Below are positions 16,794 through 25,760 of a stretch of 34,765 nt of DNA, piece after piece. The DNA is from Deltaproteobacteria bacterium (GTDB lineage Bacteria > Desulfobacterota > Syntrophia > Syntrophales > UBA2210). Below the pieces are notes generated by a model. The model was not told the DNA's origin, did no database searches, and was given only the letters and a program-made list of their open reading frames with translations. Made by a program: the position numbers and the translations under genes. Each line of letters starts with the position of its first letter. The stretch's first letter is position 1. The DNA is taken from positions 1-34,765 of the forward strand of contig JAGYOR010000005.1 of NCBI GenBank assembly GCA_018399535.1, in the 5' to 3' direction.

Positions 16794-18380
16794 TCAGAGC
16801 GACGGCTTCTCCGTTCGTTTCGTGTCCGGGGTCCTCAGCGAGTCAAGACGGTTCAGGGCATTGATATAGGCCTTCGCCGTCGCCACCAGGACATCCGGGT
16901 CGGATCCCCGGCCGATGACGCTGTGCCCGTTGAACCCGAGCTGGACCGTGACGACGCCCTGCGCGTCCGTCCCGCCGGTTATGGCATTCACGGCGTATTT
17001 GATCAGTGAATGTTTTGTCCGGGTGATTTTTTTGATCGCAGCGAACGTCGCATCAACCGGACCGACGCCGAACTCGGCGTCCTGTTTCTCTTTCCCGTCC
17101 ACTTCCATGCGCACCGCCGCCATCGGCATTGCGGCATTGCCGGATATCACGTTCAGGTAAAGCAGCTTGTACTTGTCCGGTTTCCTGAAAATGGTATCCG
17201 AAATGAGTTCCTCCAGGTCCTCGTCAAAGATCTGTTTTTTGACATCGGCCAATTCCTTGAAGCGTTTGAAGGCCCGGCTGAGTTCATCGTCGGTCAGCAT
17301 GAACCCGATTTTTTTCAGGCGTTCCTTCACGGCGTGTCTGCCCGAATGTTTCCCCAGCACGATATTGGTATCCGTCACTCCCACGCTTTGAGGCGTCATG
17401 ATTTCGTAGGTAATTTTTTCCTTGATAAGCCCGTCCTGGTGTATGCCCGATTCGTGGGCAAACGCGTTCGCCCCCACGATGGCCTTGTTCGGTTGCACGG
17501 GAATGCCGGTTATGTCCGTGAGCAACCGCGACGTCCGGTAAATGTGTTTCGTGTCGATGTTTGTCGAGAACCCCAGAATATCCTTTCGTGTTTCCAGGGC
17601 CATGACGATTTCTTCCAGCGACGTGTTGCCGGCACGCTCGCCGATGCCGTTTACGGCGCACTCCACCTGCCGGGCGCCCTGTTTAAGTGCCGCCATGGAA
17701 TTGGCGACGGCCACGCCGAGATCATTGTGACAGTGGACGGATATCACGGCATCATTGATGTTTTTCACCTTTTCGAACAGATAGGCGATGAGATCTCCCA
17801 GTTCATCCGGCATGGCGTAGCCCACCGTGTCGGGAATATTCACCGTCGTGGCCCCCGCTTCGATGACGGACTGAACCATGTCGACCAGATAATCACGGTC
17901 ACTTCGGGTGGCATCCATGGGAGAAAATTCAATATTGTCCGTGTATTTACGTGCGTGCCGCACGGCGTCCACGGCCTCCTTCAAGACCTGCTCCCTGCTT
18001 TTCTTCAATTGATACCGGAGGTGGATATCGGATGACGAAATAAAGGTGTGAATGCGGGGATGAGCCGCCTCGGCGATGGATTCCCACGCCCTGTCGATAT
18101 CGTTGCGGTCGGCACGGGCAAGAGCCGCGATCTGGGGTTTTCGAATGCGCCTGGCTATTTCCTGGACGGCGATGAAATCACCTTCCGATGCAACGGGGAA
18201 GCCCGCCTCGATAATGTCGACCCCCAGTTTTTCAAGGTGGCGGGCCATGCGGAGCTTTTCGTCGAGATTCATGCTGAATCCCGGCGACTGCTCGCCGTCC
18301 CGCAGGGTCGTGTCGAAAATGTATACCCTGTTATCATTCCGCTTTTTTACCTTTTCCCCTTTTTGTGCCGTCTTCCTCAT
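16794..18380 (-). CDS. leuA: 2-isopropylmalate synthase
   Basis: A 528-residue enzyme that condenses acetyl-CoA with 2-oxoisovalerate, the committed step of leucine synthesis. AAAGGAGGAGGAA directly precedes the ATG. The TIM barrel starts with [15 protein letters not shown] (20-34). The metal ligands include HCHND, followed by [20 protein letters not shown] and [10 protein letters not shown]. The C-terminal leucine-sensing domain (about 400-510) is complete, so feedback inhibition is expected. It differs from the neighbouring CimA in these motifs. It is the first gene of leuACD, preceded by a terminator, leader peptide and promoter that together make an attenuator. Confidence 0.96.
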   Translation of the reverse strand: MRKTAQKGEKVKKRNDNRVYIFDTTLRDGEQSPGFSMNLDEKLRMARHLEKLGVDIIEAGFPVASEGDFIAVQEIARRIRKPQIAALARADRNDIDRAWESIAEAAHPRIHTFISSSDIHLRYQLKKSREQVLKEAVDAVRHARKYTDNIEFSPMDATRSDRDYLVDMVQSVIEAGATTVNIPDTVGYAMPDELGDLIAYLFEKVKNINDAVISVHCHNDLGVAVANSMAALKQGARQVECAVNGIGERAGNTSLEEIVMALETRKDILGFSTNIDTKHIYRTSRLLTDITGIPVQPNKAIVGANAFAHESGIHQDGLIKEKITYEIMTPQSVGVTDTNIVLGKHSGRHAVKERLKKIGFMLTDDELSRAFKRFKELADVKKQIFDEDLEELISDTIFRKPDKYKLLYLNVISGNAAMPMAAVRMEVDGKEKQDAEFGVGPVDATFAAIKKITRTKHSLIKYAVNAITGGTDAQGVVTVQLGFNGHSVIGRGSDPDVLVATAKAYINALNRLDSLRTPDTKRTEKPSL

Positions 18381-18422
18381 TTCCTCCTCCTTTGTGCACG
18401 TTCGGCTTTCACCTTTTCATAC

Positions 18423-18458
18423 AAATAAAAAAGGCCATGGGCGTGGCGCCCATGGCCT
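18423..18458 (-). terminator. leuA attenuator terminator
   Basis: On the minus strand AGGCCATGGGCG / CGCCCATGGCCT form a perfect 12-bp stem (18447-18458 with 18432-18443) around a CCA loop, followed by TTTTTTATTT. This is a textbook intrinsic terminator. It ends about 45 bases before leuA and starts about 25 bases after the leader-peptide stop. Confidence 0.9.
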
Positions 18459-18511
18459 CTCTCATTTCTTCGTGTAAAACTTTTATTCGGTCAGAAGGGC
18501 GGGCGACACGC
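18441..18511 (-). promoter_or_regulatory. leuA antiterminator pairing
   Basis: The leader RNA segment encoded by 18511-18500 (GCGTGTCGCCCG, leader codons 29-33) can pair with 18452-18441 (TGGGCGCCACGC). That gives ten Watson-Crick pairs, one G-U and one mismatch. It uses up the 5' arm, loop and part of the 3' arm of the terminator, so the two structures exclude each other. Separately, ACCGGTAA (18593-18586) and TTACCGGT (18532-18525) make an 8-bp pause-type hairpin spanning the Leu codons. Confidence 0.7.
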
Positions 18512-18596
18512 GAACGATATGCACACCGGTAAGAGCGAGTCCAAGACCCGAAAGGCTCAACAGGTTGCCAAGAATCGTTCGTCCGTTACCGGTCAC
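18483..18596 (-). CDS. Leucine-rich leader peptide of leuA
   Basis: A 37-codon ORF with a GTG start and CAAGGAG about nine bases upstream, ending TAA. Nine of 37 residues are Leu, most within codons 9-22 (ILGNLLSLSGLGLAL), plus Leu34-Leu35. It lies between a promoter and an intrinsic terminator ahead of leuA. A ribosome held at Leu codons 9-22 leaves codons 29-33 free to form the antiterminator. One that runs to the stop masks them. This is the classical leu attenuation arrangement. A small hydrophobic membrane peptide is the alternative reading. Confidence 0.75.
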   Translation of the reverse strand: MTGNGRTILGNLLSLSGLGLALTGVHIVRVSPALLTE

Positions 18597-18627
18597 CCGT
18601 GCTACTCCTTGAAAAGATTAGATAGAG

Positions 18628-18656
18628 CTTCTACATTATGAATAAACCCGTGTCAA
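18628..18656 (-). promoter_or_regulatory. Promoter of the leuA leader
   Basis: Minus-strand -35 TTGACA (18656-18651), a 17-base spacer and -10 TAGAAG (18633-18628). Transcription would begin about 25 bases upstream of the leader-peptide start. Confidence 0.7.
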
Positions 18657-18698
18657 CGATTATTTTCACGCCTTCCTGCAGTACGCGACAAGTGCTTT

Positions 18699-20288
18699 TC
18701 AATTTTTTCTTTCTTCCTTGCTCAGCTTGTACTGCAGGCTGTCAACCAGCGCCCGCCAGCTGGCCTCGATAATATTGCTCGAAACACCGATGGTGGTCCA
18801 GACATCCTCACCGTCTCCCGATTCGAGAAGCACCCTGACCTTGGCCGCGGTGCCGTCGCTGCCCTCGATAATGCGGACCTTGAAATCCACCAGGTGCATT
18901 TCATCCACCTCGGGATAAAATTTTCTCAGGGCTTTCCGCAGGGCGTTGTCAAGGGCGTTCACGGGACCGTTCCCCTCGGCGGCGGTAATTTCCTGTTCCT
19001 TTCCGACGGAAATCTTGATGGTCGCCTGTGAACTGGAAATCCTTCTGCGCTTTCTCTGGTCGATCACGTTGAATGATACCAGCTCAAAAGGTTCCCTGAA
19101 TTCCCCCAGGGTTTTTTTAATGAGCAGCGCCAGCGATCCGTCGGCAGTATCGAACTGGTATCCCTCGTCCTCCATTTTCTTGATTTCCCGGACAACCCTG
19201 CGGCTTACGTCGTCCGAATCATCAAGAGATATTCCCAGTTCCCGGGCCTTGTATTCTATGTTGCTCCTGCCGGCAAGATCGGACACGATAACGCGTCGGT
19301 GGTTCCCCACCAGTTCCGGGTCGGTATGTTCATAAGCGGTCGGGTTCTTGAGCACGGCGCTTACGTGAACACCACCTTTGTGGGCAAACGCGCTTTTGCC
19401 CGTGTAAGGACGGGCGTTCACCGGGGGAACATTCGCTACATCGCTGACGTAGAGCGACAGGGCCGTGAGATTTTCCAGCGAGGATCCGGGAACGCAACGT
19501 CCGTTCATCTTGAGATGCACGTTTCCGATAACAGTTACCAGGTCGGCATTGCCGCAACGCTCTCCATATCCGTTGACGGTCCCCTGGGCCATGCGGACTC
19601 CCGCTCTCAGGGCGGTAATAGTGTTTGCCACGGCAAGTCCGCAATCGTTGTGGGCATGAATTCCCAGGCGTTCTGCGGGAACAATCTTTTTGACCTCTGA
19701 CACGATATCGGCCAGTTCCCATGTCATGGTTCCACCGTTGGTGTCGCACAGGGCAATCCAGTCCGCGCCGTCCGACAGGGCCCGCTCAATCGTTTTTAAG
19801 GCGTATGATGGATTATGCTTGAATCCGTCGAAAAAATGCTCGGCGTCGTAAACGACTTCCTTGCCCCGGGATTTCAGGTACGAGACGGATTCTCCTATCA
19901 TGTCAAGATTTCCCTCGAGCGAAACACCGAGAATGTCCGTCGCGTGCAGATCCCAGCTCTTGCCGAAAATCGTTGTCACAGGCGTGCACGCGTCGATCAG
20001 GGCACGTATGTTGGGACACTCTTCGGGTGTCATGCCCTGTTTGCGAGTGCTTCCGAACGCCGCCAGGCGAATATTTTTAAATTTCTCCCGTTTCGCCAGT
20101 TTGAAAAACCGCAAGTCCTTTGGATTCGATCCCGGCCAGCCACCTTCGATATAATGAAAGCCGGCCTCATCAAGCTTGCGGGCGATCTTGATTTTTTCCT
20201 CTGCCGTTACGCTCACCTGCTCGCCCTGGGTCCCGTCGCGTAGTGTGGTGTCATAGATAATTACGTCTTCACCCGTGCGTTTCATCAT
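18699..20288 (-). CDS. cimA: (R)-citramalate synthase
   Basis: A 529-residue enzyme that condenses acetyl-CoA with pyruvate to citramalate, the threonine-independent entry to isoleucine. I place the start at ATG 20288 (MMKRTGEDV) because AAGGAG at 20299-20294 overlaps the in-frame GTG at 20294. Barrel motifs are [28 protein letters not shown] and [12 protein letters not shown], with [14 protein letters not shown]. The variant [12 protein letters not shown] (not GEQSPG) marks the CimA group. A C-terminal regulatory domain (about 395-520) is complete, so isoleucine feedback is expected. It is preceded by an Ile-codon leader and terminator. LeuCD and LeuB nearby supply the later steps. Confidence 0.95.
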   Translation of the reverse strand: MMKRTGEDVIIYDTTLRDGTQGEQVSVTAEEKIKIARKLDEAGFHYIEGGWPGSNPKDLRFFKLAKREKFKNIRLAAFGSTRKQGMTPEECPNIRALIDACTPVTTIFGKSWDLHATDILGVSLEGNLDMIGESVSYLKSRGKEVVYDAEHFFDGFKHNPSYALKTIERALSDGADWIALCDTNGGTMTWELADIVSEVKKIVPAERLGIHAHNDCGLAVANTITALRAGVRMAQGTVNGYGERCGNADLVTVIGNVHLKMNGRCVPGSSLENLTALSLYVSDVANVPPVNARPYTGKSAFAHKGGVHVSAVLKNPTAYEHTDPELVGNHRRVIVSDLAGRSNIEYKARELGISLDDSDDVSRRVVREIKKMEDEGYQFDTADGSLALLIKKTLGEFREPFELVSFNVIDQRKRRRISSSQATIKISVGKEQEITAAEGNGPVNALDNALRKALRKFYPEVDEMHLVDFKVRIIEGSDGTAAKVRVLLESGDGEDVWTTIGVSSNIIEASWRALVDSLQYKLSKEERKN

Positions 20289-20299
20289 TTTCACTCCTT

Positions 20300-20337
20300 A
20301 AAAAAAAACCCGCCCCCAGCAAGCCGCTGGTGGCGGG
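20300..20337 (-). terminator. cimA attenuator terminator
   Basis: On the minus strand CCCGCCACCAGC pairs with GCTGGGGGCGGG (20337-20326 with 20320-20309), 11 of 12 pairs with one mismatch and a 5-base loop, followed by a run of nine T (20308-20300). The T-run runs straight into the cimA Shine-Dalgarno AAGGAG, so termination and cimA translation signals abut. Confidence 0.92.
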
Positions 20338-20375
20338 TTTTGAAGTCCTTTTTCCGTAGACTATTCCATCACCAG
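20327..20375 (-). promoter_or_regulatory. cimA antiterminator pairing
   Basis: CTGGTGATGG (20375-20366), which spans the leader's last Trp codon and its TGA, can pair with CCGCCACCAG (20336-20327), the 5' arm of the terminator. That is eight Watson-Crick pairs, one U-G and one mismatch. Ribosomes that reach the stop codon would cover the first strand and allow termination. Ribosomes stalled at the Ile codons would leave it free. Confidence 0.7.
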
Positions 20376-20446
20376 GCCGCGCACGAATGCGTCCCCCGAA
20401 TTATGCCGCCAATAATAATGATGGTGGAAAAGTCCCTGTTTGTCAC
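20369..20446 (-). CDS. Isoleucine-codon leader peptide of cimA
   Basis: A 25-codon ORF with a GTG start behind GAGGACAGGA, ending TGA. It reads MTNRDFST then Ile-Ile-Ile-Ile-Gly-Gly-Ile-Ile (codons 9-16: ATC ATT ATT ATT GGC GGC ATA ATT), then RGTHSCAAW. Six of 25 residues are Ile, four in a row, the expected sensor of isoleucyl-tRNA level. It lies between a good promoter and an intrinsic terminator, directly ahead of the citramalate synthase gene, whose end product is isoleucine. Confidence 0.85.
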   Translation of the reverse strand: MTNRDFSTIIIIGGIIRGTHSCAAW

Positions 20447-20477
20447 GTTTTCCTGTCCTCGTAAGCTTAGGTTCTTC

Positions 20478-20506
20478 TCACTACAGCAAAAGGACACGCC
20501 TGTCAA
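20478..20506 (-). promoter_or_regulatory. Promoter of the cimA leader
   Basis: Minus-strand -35 TTGACA (20506-20501), a 17-base spacer and -10 TAGTGA (20483-20478), about 30 bases before the leader-peptide start. The layout matches that of the leuA leader promoter. Confidence 0.7.
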
Positions 20507-20551
20507 CGTAAAACATGCTTTCTTTTTTTGCGCACGCCTGCAAGAAAACCT

Positions 20552-21319
20552 TCAGAGATAACTCCGTCCCCCCAGGAATCGACGCCGGTAATAGGCATTG
20601 TCAAGTGAATCAACGGAGACCTGTCGGCCCGCCCTGGGTGCGTGAATAAAACGCCCACCGCCGGCGTAAATACCGACATGCGACACCTGTCCTTTTCCCG
20701 CGGTGTCGAAGAACACGAGGTCGCCTTCCGACAGGGCTTTTGGATTGACGGGATCTCCCGCCATGAACTGGGCGCGGGAGGTACGTGGAAGGCTGAACCC
20801 GTTGAGTCGGTATACCGACATGGCAAGCCCGCTGCAATCGAAACCGTCCTTCGGGGAATTTCCTCCCCACTTGTAGGGAACGCCGAGAAAGCTCCGGGCC
20901 GTTTGTACAAGCCTCGTTCGAACATACCGGTCGCCCAGGCGGGCCCGGCTGGCCAGGGTGTACTGGTCGGGCCTGACTATATAGAACTCTTCGATAATGT
21001 TCTGTGCTTCAAGTTCTTTCGCCTTTGCAAGCGCTTCTTCACGGGTGGAAAAATCGCCGAACCGGACCTTGTACAAATCCCGTTCATAAACAAAATAATA
21101 GGCGTCCAGGTTGTATTCGTTGAGATAATCGGTCAGGCGACTCGCGTTGCCCACGTTTGAAAAAGCACCGGCCTGAATCGTGAATCCCAGAGGTGCCAGT
21201 TTCGCCGGTTGTTCTGGATATGCCTGGGGGTGGGGAGATACAGGTGGAGGCGGAGCGGTGCGAACTGTGCAGGCTGAAAGCGCCAGAAACAAGAACAGGT
21301 AAAACAGTCGCGCCTTCAA
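20552..21319 (-). CDS. SPOR-domain NlpC/P60 lipoprotein (peptidoglycan endopeptidase)
   Basis: I favour a TTG start at 21319 (255 residues), right after GAGGGAGGGAGA. It gives a clean lipoprotein signal, MKARLFYLFLFLALSAC, with lipidated Cys17. The GTG/ATG at 21352/21349 would add an acidic stretch unlike a signal peptide. A Pro-rich linker leads to a SPOR domain (about 44-115: FTIQAGAFSNVGNA, YKVRFGDFSTREEAL) that binds denuded glycan strands. The NlpC/P60 domain follows (about 130-255) with Cys162 in DGFDCSGL, His214 in SHVGIY and His226 in FIHAPR. It should cleave peptide stems of peptidoglycan in the periplasm. A single gene, located behind the cimA leader region. Confidence 0.9.
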   Translation of the reverse strand: MKARLFYLFLFLALSACTVRTAPPPPVSPHPQAYPEQPAKLAPLGFTIQAGAFSNVGNASRLTDYLNEYNLDAYYFVYERDLYKVRFGDFSTREEALAKAKELEAQNIIEEFYIVRPDQYTLASRARLGDRYVRTRLVQTARSFLGVPYKWGGNSPKDGFDCSGLAMSVYRLNGFSLPRTSRAQFMAGDPVNPKALSEGDLVFFDTAGKGQVSHVGIYAGGGRFIHAPRAGRQVSVDSLDNAYYRRRFLGGRSYL

Positions 21320-21521
21320 TCTCCCTCCCTCTTGTTCCCGAGCTCTCATCACCGTTCCCGTTCTTTCCCGATTGCCGCTGAACCAGCCTACCGATTACGG
21401 AAAAATATAATCTACCATAGATGTTCTTTTCAACCCCTTTCCCGTTCCATCAATTCCCTTGAATTACGATCCGCGGAAGCGTAGAAAGAGCGCTGTTTCG
21501 AAATCACTGAAGGAGTAGCCG

Positions 21522-22964
21522 GTGTTTCCACGTTTTGCCCGGTTTTTCCGCCTCCGCTGGAAGATGGACGGCGGTTACCGTGAACTGCTCATCATAGCGC
21601 TTCCCCTTATCGCCAGTACCGCAACGTGGTCGGTCCAGCATTTCGTGGACCGGATGTTTCTGGCCTGGTATTCGCCGGACGCGGTGGCGGCCGCCATGCC
21701 GGCGGGACTGCTTTCATTCACTGTCAGTTGTATCTTCATCGGAACGGCGGGTTACGTGGGAACATTTACCGCCCAGTACTTCGGGGCCGGTTTTCCCGAA
21801 AGATGCGGTCCCTCCCTGTGGCAGGGCCTGTACGTCGCCCTTATCGGCGGAACAGTGCAGCTCATGTTCATTCCCCCGGCCGGATTCCTGTTCGCGATCG
21901 TTGGCCACGGACCGGAAATCCTTGTCCTGGAACGTCTTTATTTCTCGATTCTCTGCGGCGGCGGCTATTTTATCATCGCCTCGTCGGCAATGGCCGGCTT
22001 TCTTTCAGGATTGGGCCGCACCCGGCCGGTCATGTGGGTAAATATCACGGCCACTGCCGTTAACCTTTTTCTCGACTGGCTTCTGATTTTCGGCAACTGG
22101 GGATTTCCTGAAATGGGAATAACGGGAGCAGGAGTCGCCACTGTCGCTGCGCTTGCGATCGGAACAATAATATACGGATTTATTATCGCCGGCCCCCGGT
22201 ACCGGAAAAAATTCGACACGCTCCGGGGATGGCGTTACGACCGTCCTCTTTTCCGTTCACTGGTCAGGTACGGGTTTCCCAGCGGAATACAGTTTTTTAT
22301 CGACGTGGCGGGGTTTACCATTTTTTCCCTCCTGATGGGGCGTCTCGGAATGGAGGCACTGGCCGCCACCACCATCGCCTTCAACATCAGCACGCTGGCT
22401 TTCATGCCCATGATCGGTATCGGGATCGCCACATCGGTCCTGGTGGCCCGCCGCCTTGGTGAAAACAGGCCGGACCTGGCCTCTGATTCCACCTGGTCGG
22501 CCTTTCACGTGACCTTTGGTTACATGGCCCTGCTGTCTCTACTGTATGTCACCCTGCCGGATCTCTTTATAATGCCGTTCGCCCGGACGTCCGACACCTC
22601 GACATTTGCCGCCATCGAACAATATACCATCTTCCTGCTCCGGTTCGTGGCGGTGTATTCACTGTTCGACACGATGAACATTATTTTTTCATCGGCCCTG
22701 AAGGGAGCGGGGGATACCCGGTACATCATGATAGTGACATTCGTCCTTTCCCTGCTCCTGCTCGTTGTACCCGCCTGGACCGCAGCCGTCCTGTTTTCCG
22801 GGGGGTTGTACCTTCTGTGGACTATTGCATCTATTTATATCATGTCCACCGGCTGCATCTTTTTGTACCGGTTCCTCGGCGGCGCCTGGAAATCCATGCG
22901 CGTTATTGAAGAAGTGCCTATCGTTGTTCCTCCGGCGGCGCCTGAAACGCCTCTGTCTGAATGA
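21522..22964 (+). CDS. MATE-family multidrug/toxin efflux transporter
   Basis: A 480-residue protein with about twelve membrane helices in two similar halves. It starts with GTG behind GAAGGAG. Family features include the N-terminal LIIALPLIASTATWSVQHFVD region, FLSGLGRTRPVMW around helix 5, and in the second half GFPSGIQFFIDVAGFT and SALKGAGDTRYIM. These are the classic MATE GxGxT-type segments. It should exchange cationic compounds for H+ or Na+ at the inner membrane. It is alone on the plus strand and followed by a strong hairpin shared with the oppositely oriented tRNA genes. Substrate unknown. Confidence 0.9.
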   Translation: MFPRFARFFRLRWKMDGGYRELLIIALPLIASTATWSVQHFVDRMFLAWYSPDAVAAAMPAGLLSFTVSCIFIGTAGYVGTFTAQYFGAGFPERCGPSLWQGLYVALIGGTVQLMFIPPAGFLFAIVGHGPEILVLERLYFSILCGGGYFIIASSAMAGFLSGLGRTRPVMWVNITATAVNLFLDWLLIFGNWGFPEMGITGAGVATVAALAIGTIIYGFIIAGPRYRKKFDTLRGWRYDRPLFRSLVRYGFPSGIQFFIDVAGFTIFSLLMGRLGMEALAATTIAFNISTLAFMPMIGIGIATSVLVARRLGENRPDLASDSTWSAFHVTFGYMALLSLLYVTLPDLFIMPFARTSDTSTFAAIEQYTIFLLRFVAVYSLFDTMNIIFSSALKGAGDTRYIMIVTFVLSLLLLVVPAWTAAVLFSGGLYLLWTIASIYIMSTGCIFLYRFLGGAWKSMRVIEEVPIVVPPAAPETPLSE

Positions 22965-22985
22965 GTGAAACAGTTCGGCTGCAAT

Positions 22986-23020
22986 AAAAAAGGGATCACG
23001 ACGTTTATCGTGATCCCTTT
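22986..23020. terminator. Bidirectional terminator between MATE gene and tRNAs
   Basis: AAAGGGATCACGA (22989-23001) and TCGTGATCCCTTT (23008-23020) form a perfect 13-bp stem with a 6-base loop. On the minus strand it ends in a run of six T, which suits the tRNA-Val/tRNA-Asp transcript. On the plus strand it serves the MATE gene with a shorter T3. Confidence 0.9.
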
Positions 23021-23026
23021 CATGTC

Positions 23027-23103
<77 letters not shown>

Positions 23104-23114
23104 GTGTAATATTC

Positions 23115-23190
23115 TGGTAGGCGGAACAGGACTTGAACCTGTGACATCCACGGTGTAAGCGTGGCGCTCTCCCAGCTGAGCTATCCGCCC
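23115..23190 (-). tRNA. tRNA-Val (TAC)
   Basis: A 76-base cloverleaf with encoded CCA. The acceptor is GGGCGGA/TCCGCCT (one G-U), the D arm TAGCTCAGCTGGGAGAG, the anticodon loop CTTACAC with TAC, and the T loop GTTCAAGTC. It is the first gene of a two-tRNA unit. Confidence 0.97.
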
Positions 23191-23222
23191 CTTCAATCGA
23201 GCAACATAGCCTGAGCTCGAGA

Positions 23223-23251
23223 GATGTATTCAAAAACCGCACCCTTGTCAA
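23223..23251 (-). promoter_or_regulatory. Promoter of the tRNA-Val/tRNA-Asp unit
   Basis: Minus-strand -35 TTGACA (23251-23246), a 17-base spacer and -10 TACATC (23228-23223), about 33 bases before the tRNA-Val 5' end. It lies in the short gap after lon, so the tRNAs need not depend on lon read-through. Confidence 0.6.
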
Positions 23252-23299
23252 GAACAATCTGTCCGTCTGTAAAAAGAAAAACCTGAGCGCGGCATTGCA

Positions 23300-25759
23300 T
23301 TAATTACAGTCCCGGCAGAGATTGACCCGTATCTCCCGATTTCCCGAGTAAGCGACCCCGCCTTTCGACTCTGATTCAACCTGCGTATCGTCGTCGGGAG
23401 GCAGCAACGCCCGTTCAAGCACCTCGTCCATAGTATCCACCAGTACAATCTCAACTTCCTTGAGAACGTTCGCGGGGATATCGTCTTCGAGGTGTTTCTT
23501 GTTTTCCCTCGGAATAATGACTGTTTTTATGTGCGCCCGGTGCGCGGCAAGAAGTTTCTCCTTCAATCCCCCGATGGGAAGTACCCGGCCCTGCAGGGTG
23601 ATTTCACCGGTCATGGCGACATCGCTGCGCACTTTCCGTTTCAGCAGGGACGACGCAATGGAAGTCGCCATGGCTATTCCCGCCGACGGACCGTCCTTGG
23701 GAATGGCGCCCTCCGGAACATGCACATGCACGTCCAGTTTGCGGTAGAAATTTTCGTCCAACCCCAGTTCATCGGCCTTTGAACGCACATAGGTAAGCGC
23801 CGCCTGGGCAGATTCCTGCATCACGTCGCCGAGTTTTCCCGTCAACGTAAGCTTGCCCGTTCCCCGCATGACCGTGGACTCGATATTGAGCAGCTCCCCG
23901 CCCACCTCGGTCCATGCCAGCCCGACGGTCAACCCGATCTTGTCCTTGAGATCCGTTTCTCCGTGTCGGTATTTCTCGACACCCAGGTATTTCTCAATGG
24001 AATTCGACGTTATCCGCACCGAACCCTTGCTTCCCTCGGTCACGATTTTTCTGGCCACTTTCCTGCATATAGAGGCTATTTCACGCTGCAGCCCCCTGAC
24101 GCCGGCTTCCTGGGTATAGTTCCTGATGATTTTCAGAAGCGCTCCATCGGTGAAGCTGACATTCTCCTCCGTGAGGCCGTTCGTATCCATTTCCTTGGAG
24201 ACGAGATATTGTTTTGCGATACTCAACTTTTCCGGTTCCGTGTATCCGGCGATCCGGATCACCTCGGTACGATCCTGCAGCGGCGCCGGGATGGTCTGCA
24301 GTACATTCGCCGTCGTTATGAACATGATATCGGAAAGATCATAATCCACCTCCAGGTAATTATCGTTGAAGGCGTGATTCTGTTCCGGATCGAGAACCTC
24401 GAGCAACGCAGCCGCCGGATCGCCCCTGAAATCGGAGCTGAGCTTGTCGATTTCGTCAAGGCAGAAAACGGGGTTGTTCGAACCGGCTTTCTTCAGAAGC
24501 TGTACTATTTTCCCCGGAAGGGCGCCGATGTACGTCCGCCGGTGTCCCCTGATTTCAGCCTCGTCCCTGAGTCCTCCCAGCGACAATCGCACGAACTTGC
24601 GGTTCGTGGCTCTGGCTATCGATTTTGCTACCGATGTCTTTCCAACCCCCGGAGGTCCCACGAAGCAGAGAATCGATCCTTTCTTTTTCTTTGCCAGTAT
24701 CTGCACTGCCAGGTATTCCAGTATGCGCTCCTTCACCTTCTTGAGACCGTAATGATCTTCCTCGAGAATAGCCTCGGAAACCTTGAGATCGTTCTGGTCC
24801 TCGGTCTTTTCGTACCAGGGAAGCGCGAGAATCCAGTCGATGTAATTGCGTACCACTGTTGATTCCGCCGACATGGGCGCCATCATTTTCAGTTTCTTTA
24901 TCTCGTGCTCCACTTTCTCACGGGCTTCTTCGGTCATCTTTTTCTCTTCCAGCTTCTTTTCGAGCTCCCTGATCTCGTTCCTGAAGCTGTCATCCTCGCC
25001 CATTTCTTTCTGAATCGCCCGCATCTGCTCGTTCAGATAATAATCCTTCTGCGTCTTCTCCATCTGTTTTTTCACGCGCTTCTTGATGCGGGTTTCTACC
25101 TCGAGAATTTCTATTTCCGATATCAGAAGTGAATAGATCTTTTCGAGGCGCTCTCCGATATCCCAGGTTTCAAGAAGTTTCTGTTTTTCTTCAAGAGCCA
25201 CATGCAGATGGGATGCCGCCACGTCGGCCAGTTTAACGGGGTCCGTGGTGGACGCCATGGTCGTCACCATTTCCGCGGGCACTTTCTTGCTCATCTTGGC
25301 ATACTTGTCGAAGGACTCCGCGATGCTTCTCATCAGGGCTTCAACAGTGACCTTCTGGCGCTCGGAATCATAGAACTCCGGCACCTCGTCGACGCGGACA
25401 TAGAAAAAATCAGGATTCGGCAGATACTCCCTGATCTGCCCCCGTGTTTTCCCTTCCACCAGCGCCTTTACCGTTCCGTCGGGAAGCCTGAGAAGCTGAA
25501 TAATAGAGCCGATGGTGCCGACTCCGTAAATATCCTCTTCCTCGGGATTGTCGTTTTCGGCATTCCGCTGCGCTGCGAGAAATATTTCCTTTTCATATTT
25601 CATGGCCGATTCGAGGGCGTGGATGGACCGTTCCCGTCCTACGAAAAGCGGCACGATCATGTGGGGAAAGACCACCACGTCCCTCAAGGGAAGCAGTGGA
25701 ACGGTGATCCCCGCGTTCATCGTTTCATCGTCTTTTTTTGTACTTCCGAACATTCCCAC
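23300..25759 (-). CDS. lon: ATP-dependent protease Lon
   Basis: An 819-residue cytoplasmic AAA+ serine protease for damaged and regulatory proteins. The N-terminal LON domain begins [15 protein letters not shown] (about residue 20), followed by a coiled-coil linker. Walker A is GPPGVGKTS and Walker [13 protein letters not shown]. The proteolytic domain has PKDGPSAG with Ser692 and Lys735 in GGLKEKLL, 43 residues apart as in E. coli. The start is GTG 25759 or ATG 25753; AGGAGATAGGA lies upstream of both. The tail after the domain is about 30 residues longer than usual and ends NLCRDCN. It sits one base from the clpX stop, last gene of tig-clpP-clpX-lon. Confidence 0.97.
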   Translation of the reverse strand: MGMFGSTKKDDETMNAGITVPLLPLRDVVVFPHMIVPLFVGRERSIHALESAMKYEKEIFLAAQRNAENDNPEEEDIYGVGTIGSIIQLLRLPDGTVKALVEGKTRGQIREYLPNPDFFYVRVDEVPEFYDSERQKVTVEALMRSIAESFDKYAKMSKKVPAEMVTTMASTTDPVKLADVAASHLHVALEEKQKLLETWDIGERLEKIYSLLISEIEILEVETRIKKRVKKQMEKTQKDYYLNEQMRAIQKEMGEDDSFRNEIRELEKKLEEKKMTEEAREKVEHEIKKLKMMAPMSAESTVVRNYIDWILALPWYEKTEDQNDLKVSEAILEEDHYGLKKVKERILEYLAVQILAKKKKGSILCFVGPPGVGKTSVAKSIARATNRKFVRLSLGGLRDEAEIRGHRRTYIGALPGKIVQLLKKAGSNNPVFCLDEIDKLSSDFRGDPAAALLEVLDPEQNHAFNDNYLEVDYDLSDIMFITTANVLQTIPAPLQDRTEVIRIAGYTEPEKLSIAKQYLVSKEMDTNGLTEENVSFTDGALLKIIRNYTQEAGVRGLQREIASICRKVARKIVTEGSKGSVRITSNSIEKYLGVEKYRHGETDLKDKIGLTVGLAWTEVGGELLNIESTVMRGTGKLTLTGKLGDVMQESAQAALTYVRSKADELGLDENFYRKLDVHVHVPEGAIPKDGPSAGIAMATSIASSLLKRKVRSDVAMTGEITLQGRVLPIGGLKEKLLAAHRAHIKTVIIPRENKKHLEDDIPANVLKEVEIVLVDTMDEVLERALLPPDDDTQVESESKGGVAYSGNREIRVNLCRDCN

Positions 25760-25760
25760 G

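Noticed and set aside
17010-18035. 341-codon plus-strand open frame
   Set aside because: It lies fully inside leuA on the opposite strand; the leuA motifs are unambiguous.
18483-18660. T-box riboswitch ahead of leuA
   Set aside because: No AGGGTGGNACCGCG-like T-box sequence or specifier stem was found. The leader ORF plus terminator/antiterminator explains the region better.
23963-24862. 299-codon plus-strand open frame
   Set aside because: Antisense shadow of lon, with no domain or start signal.
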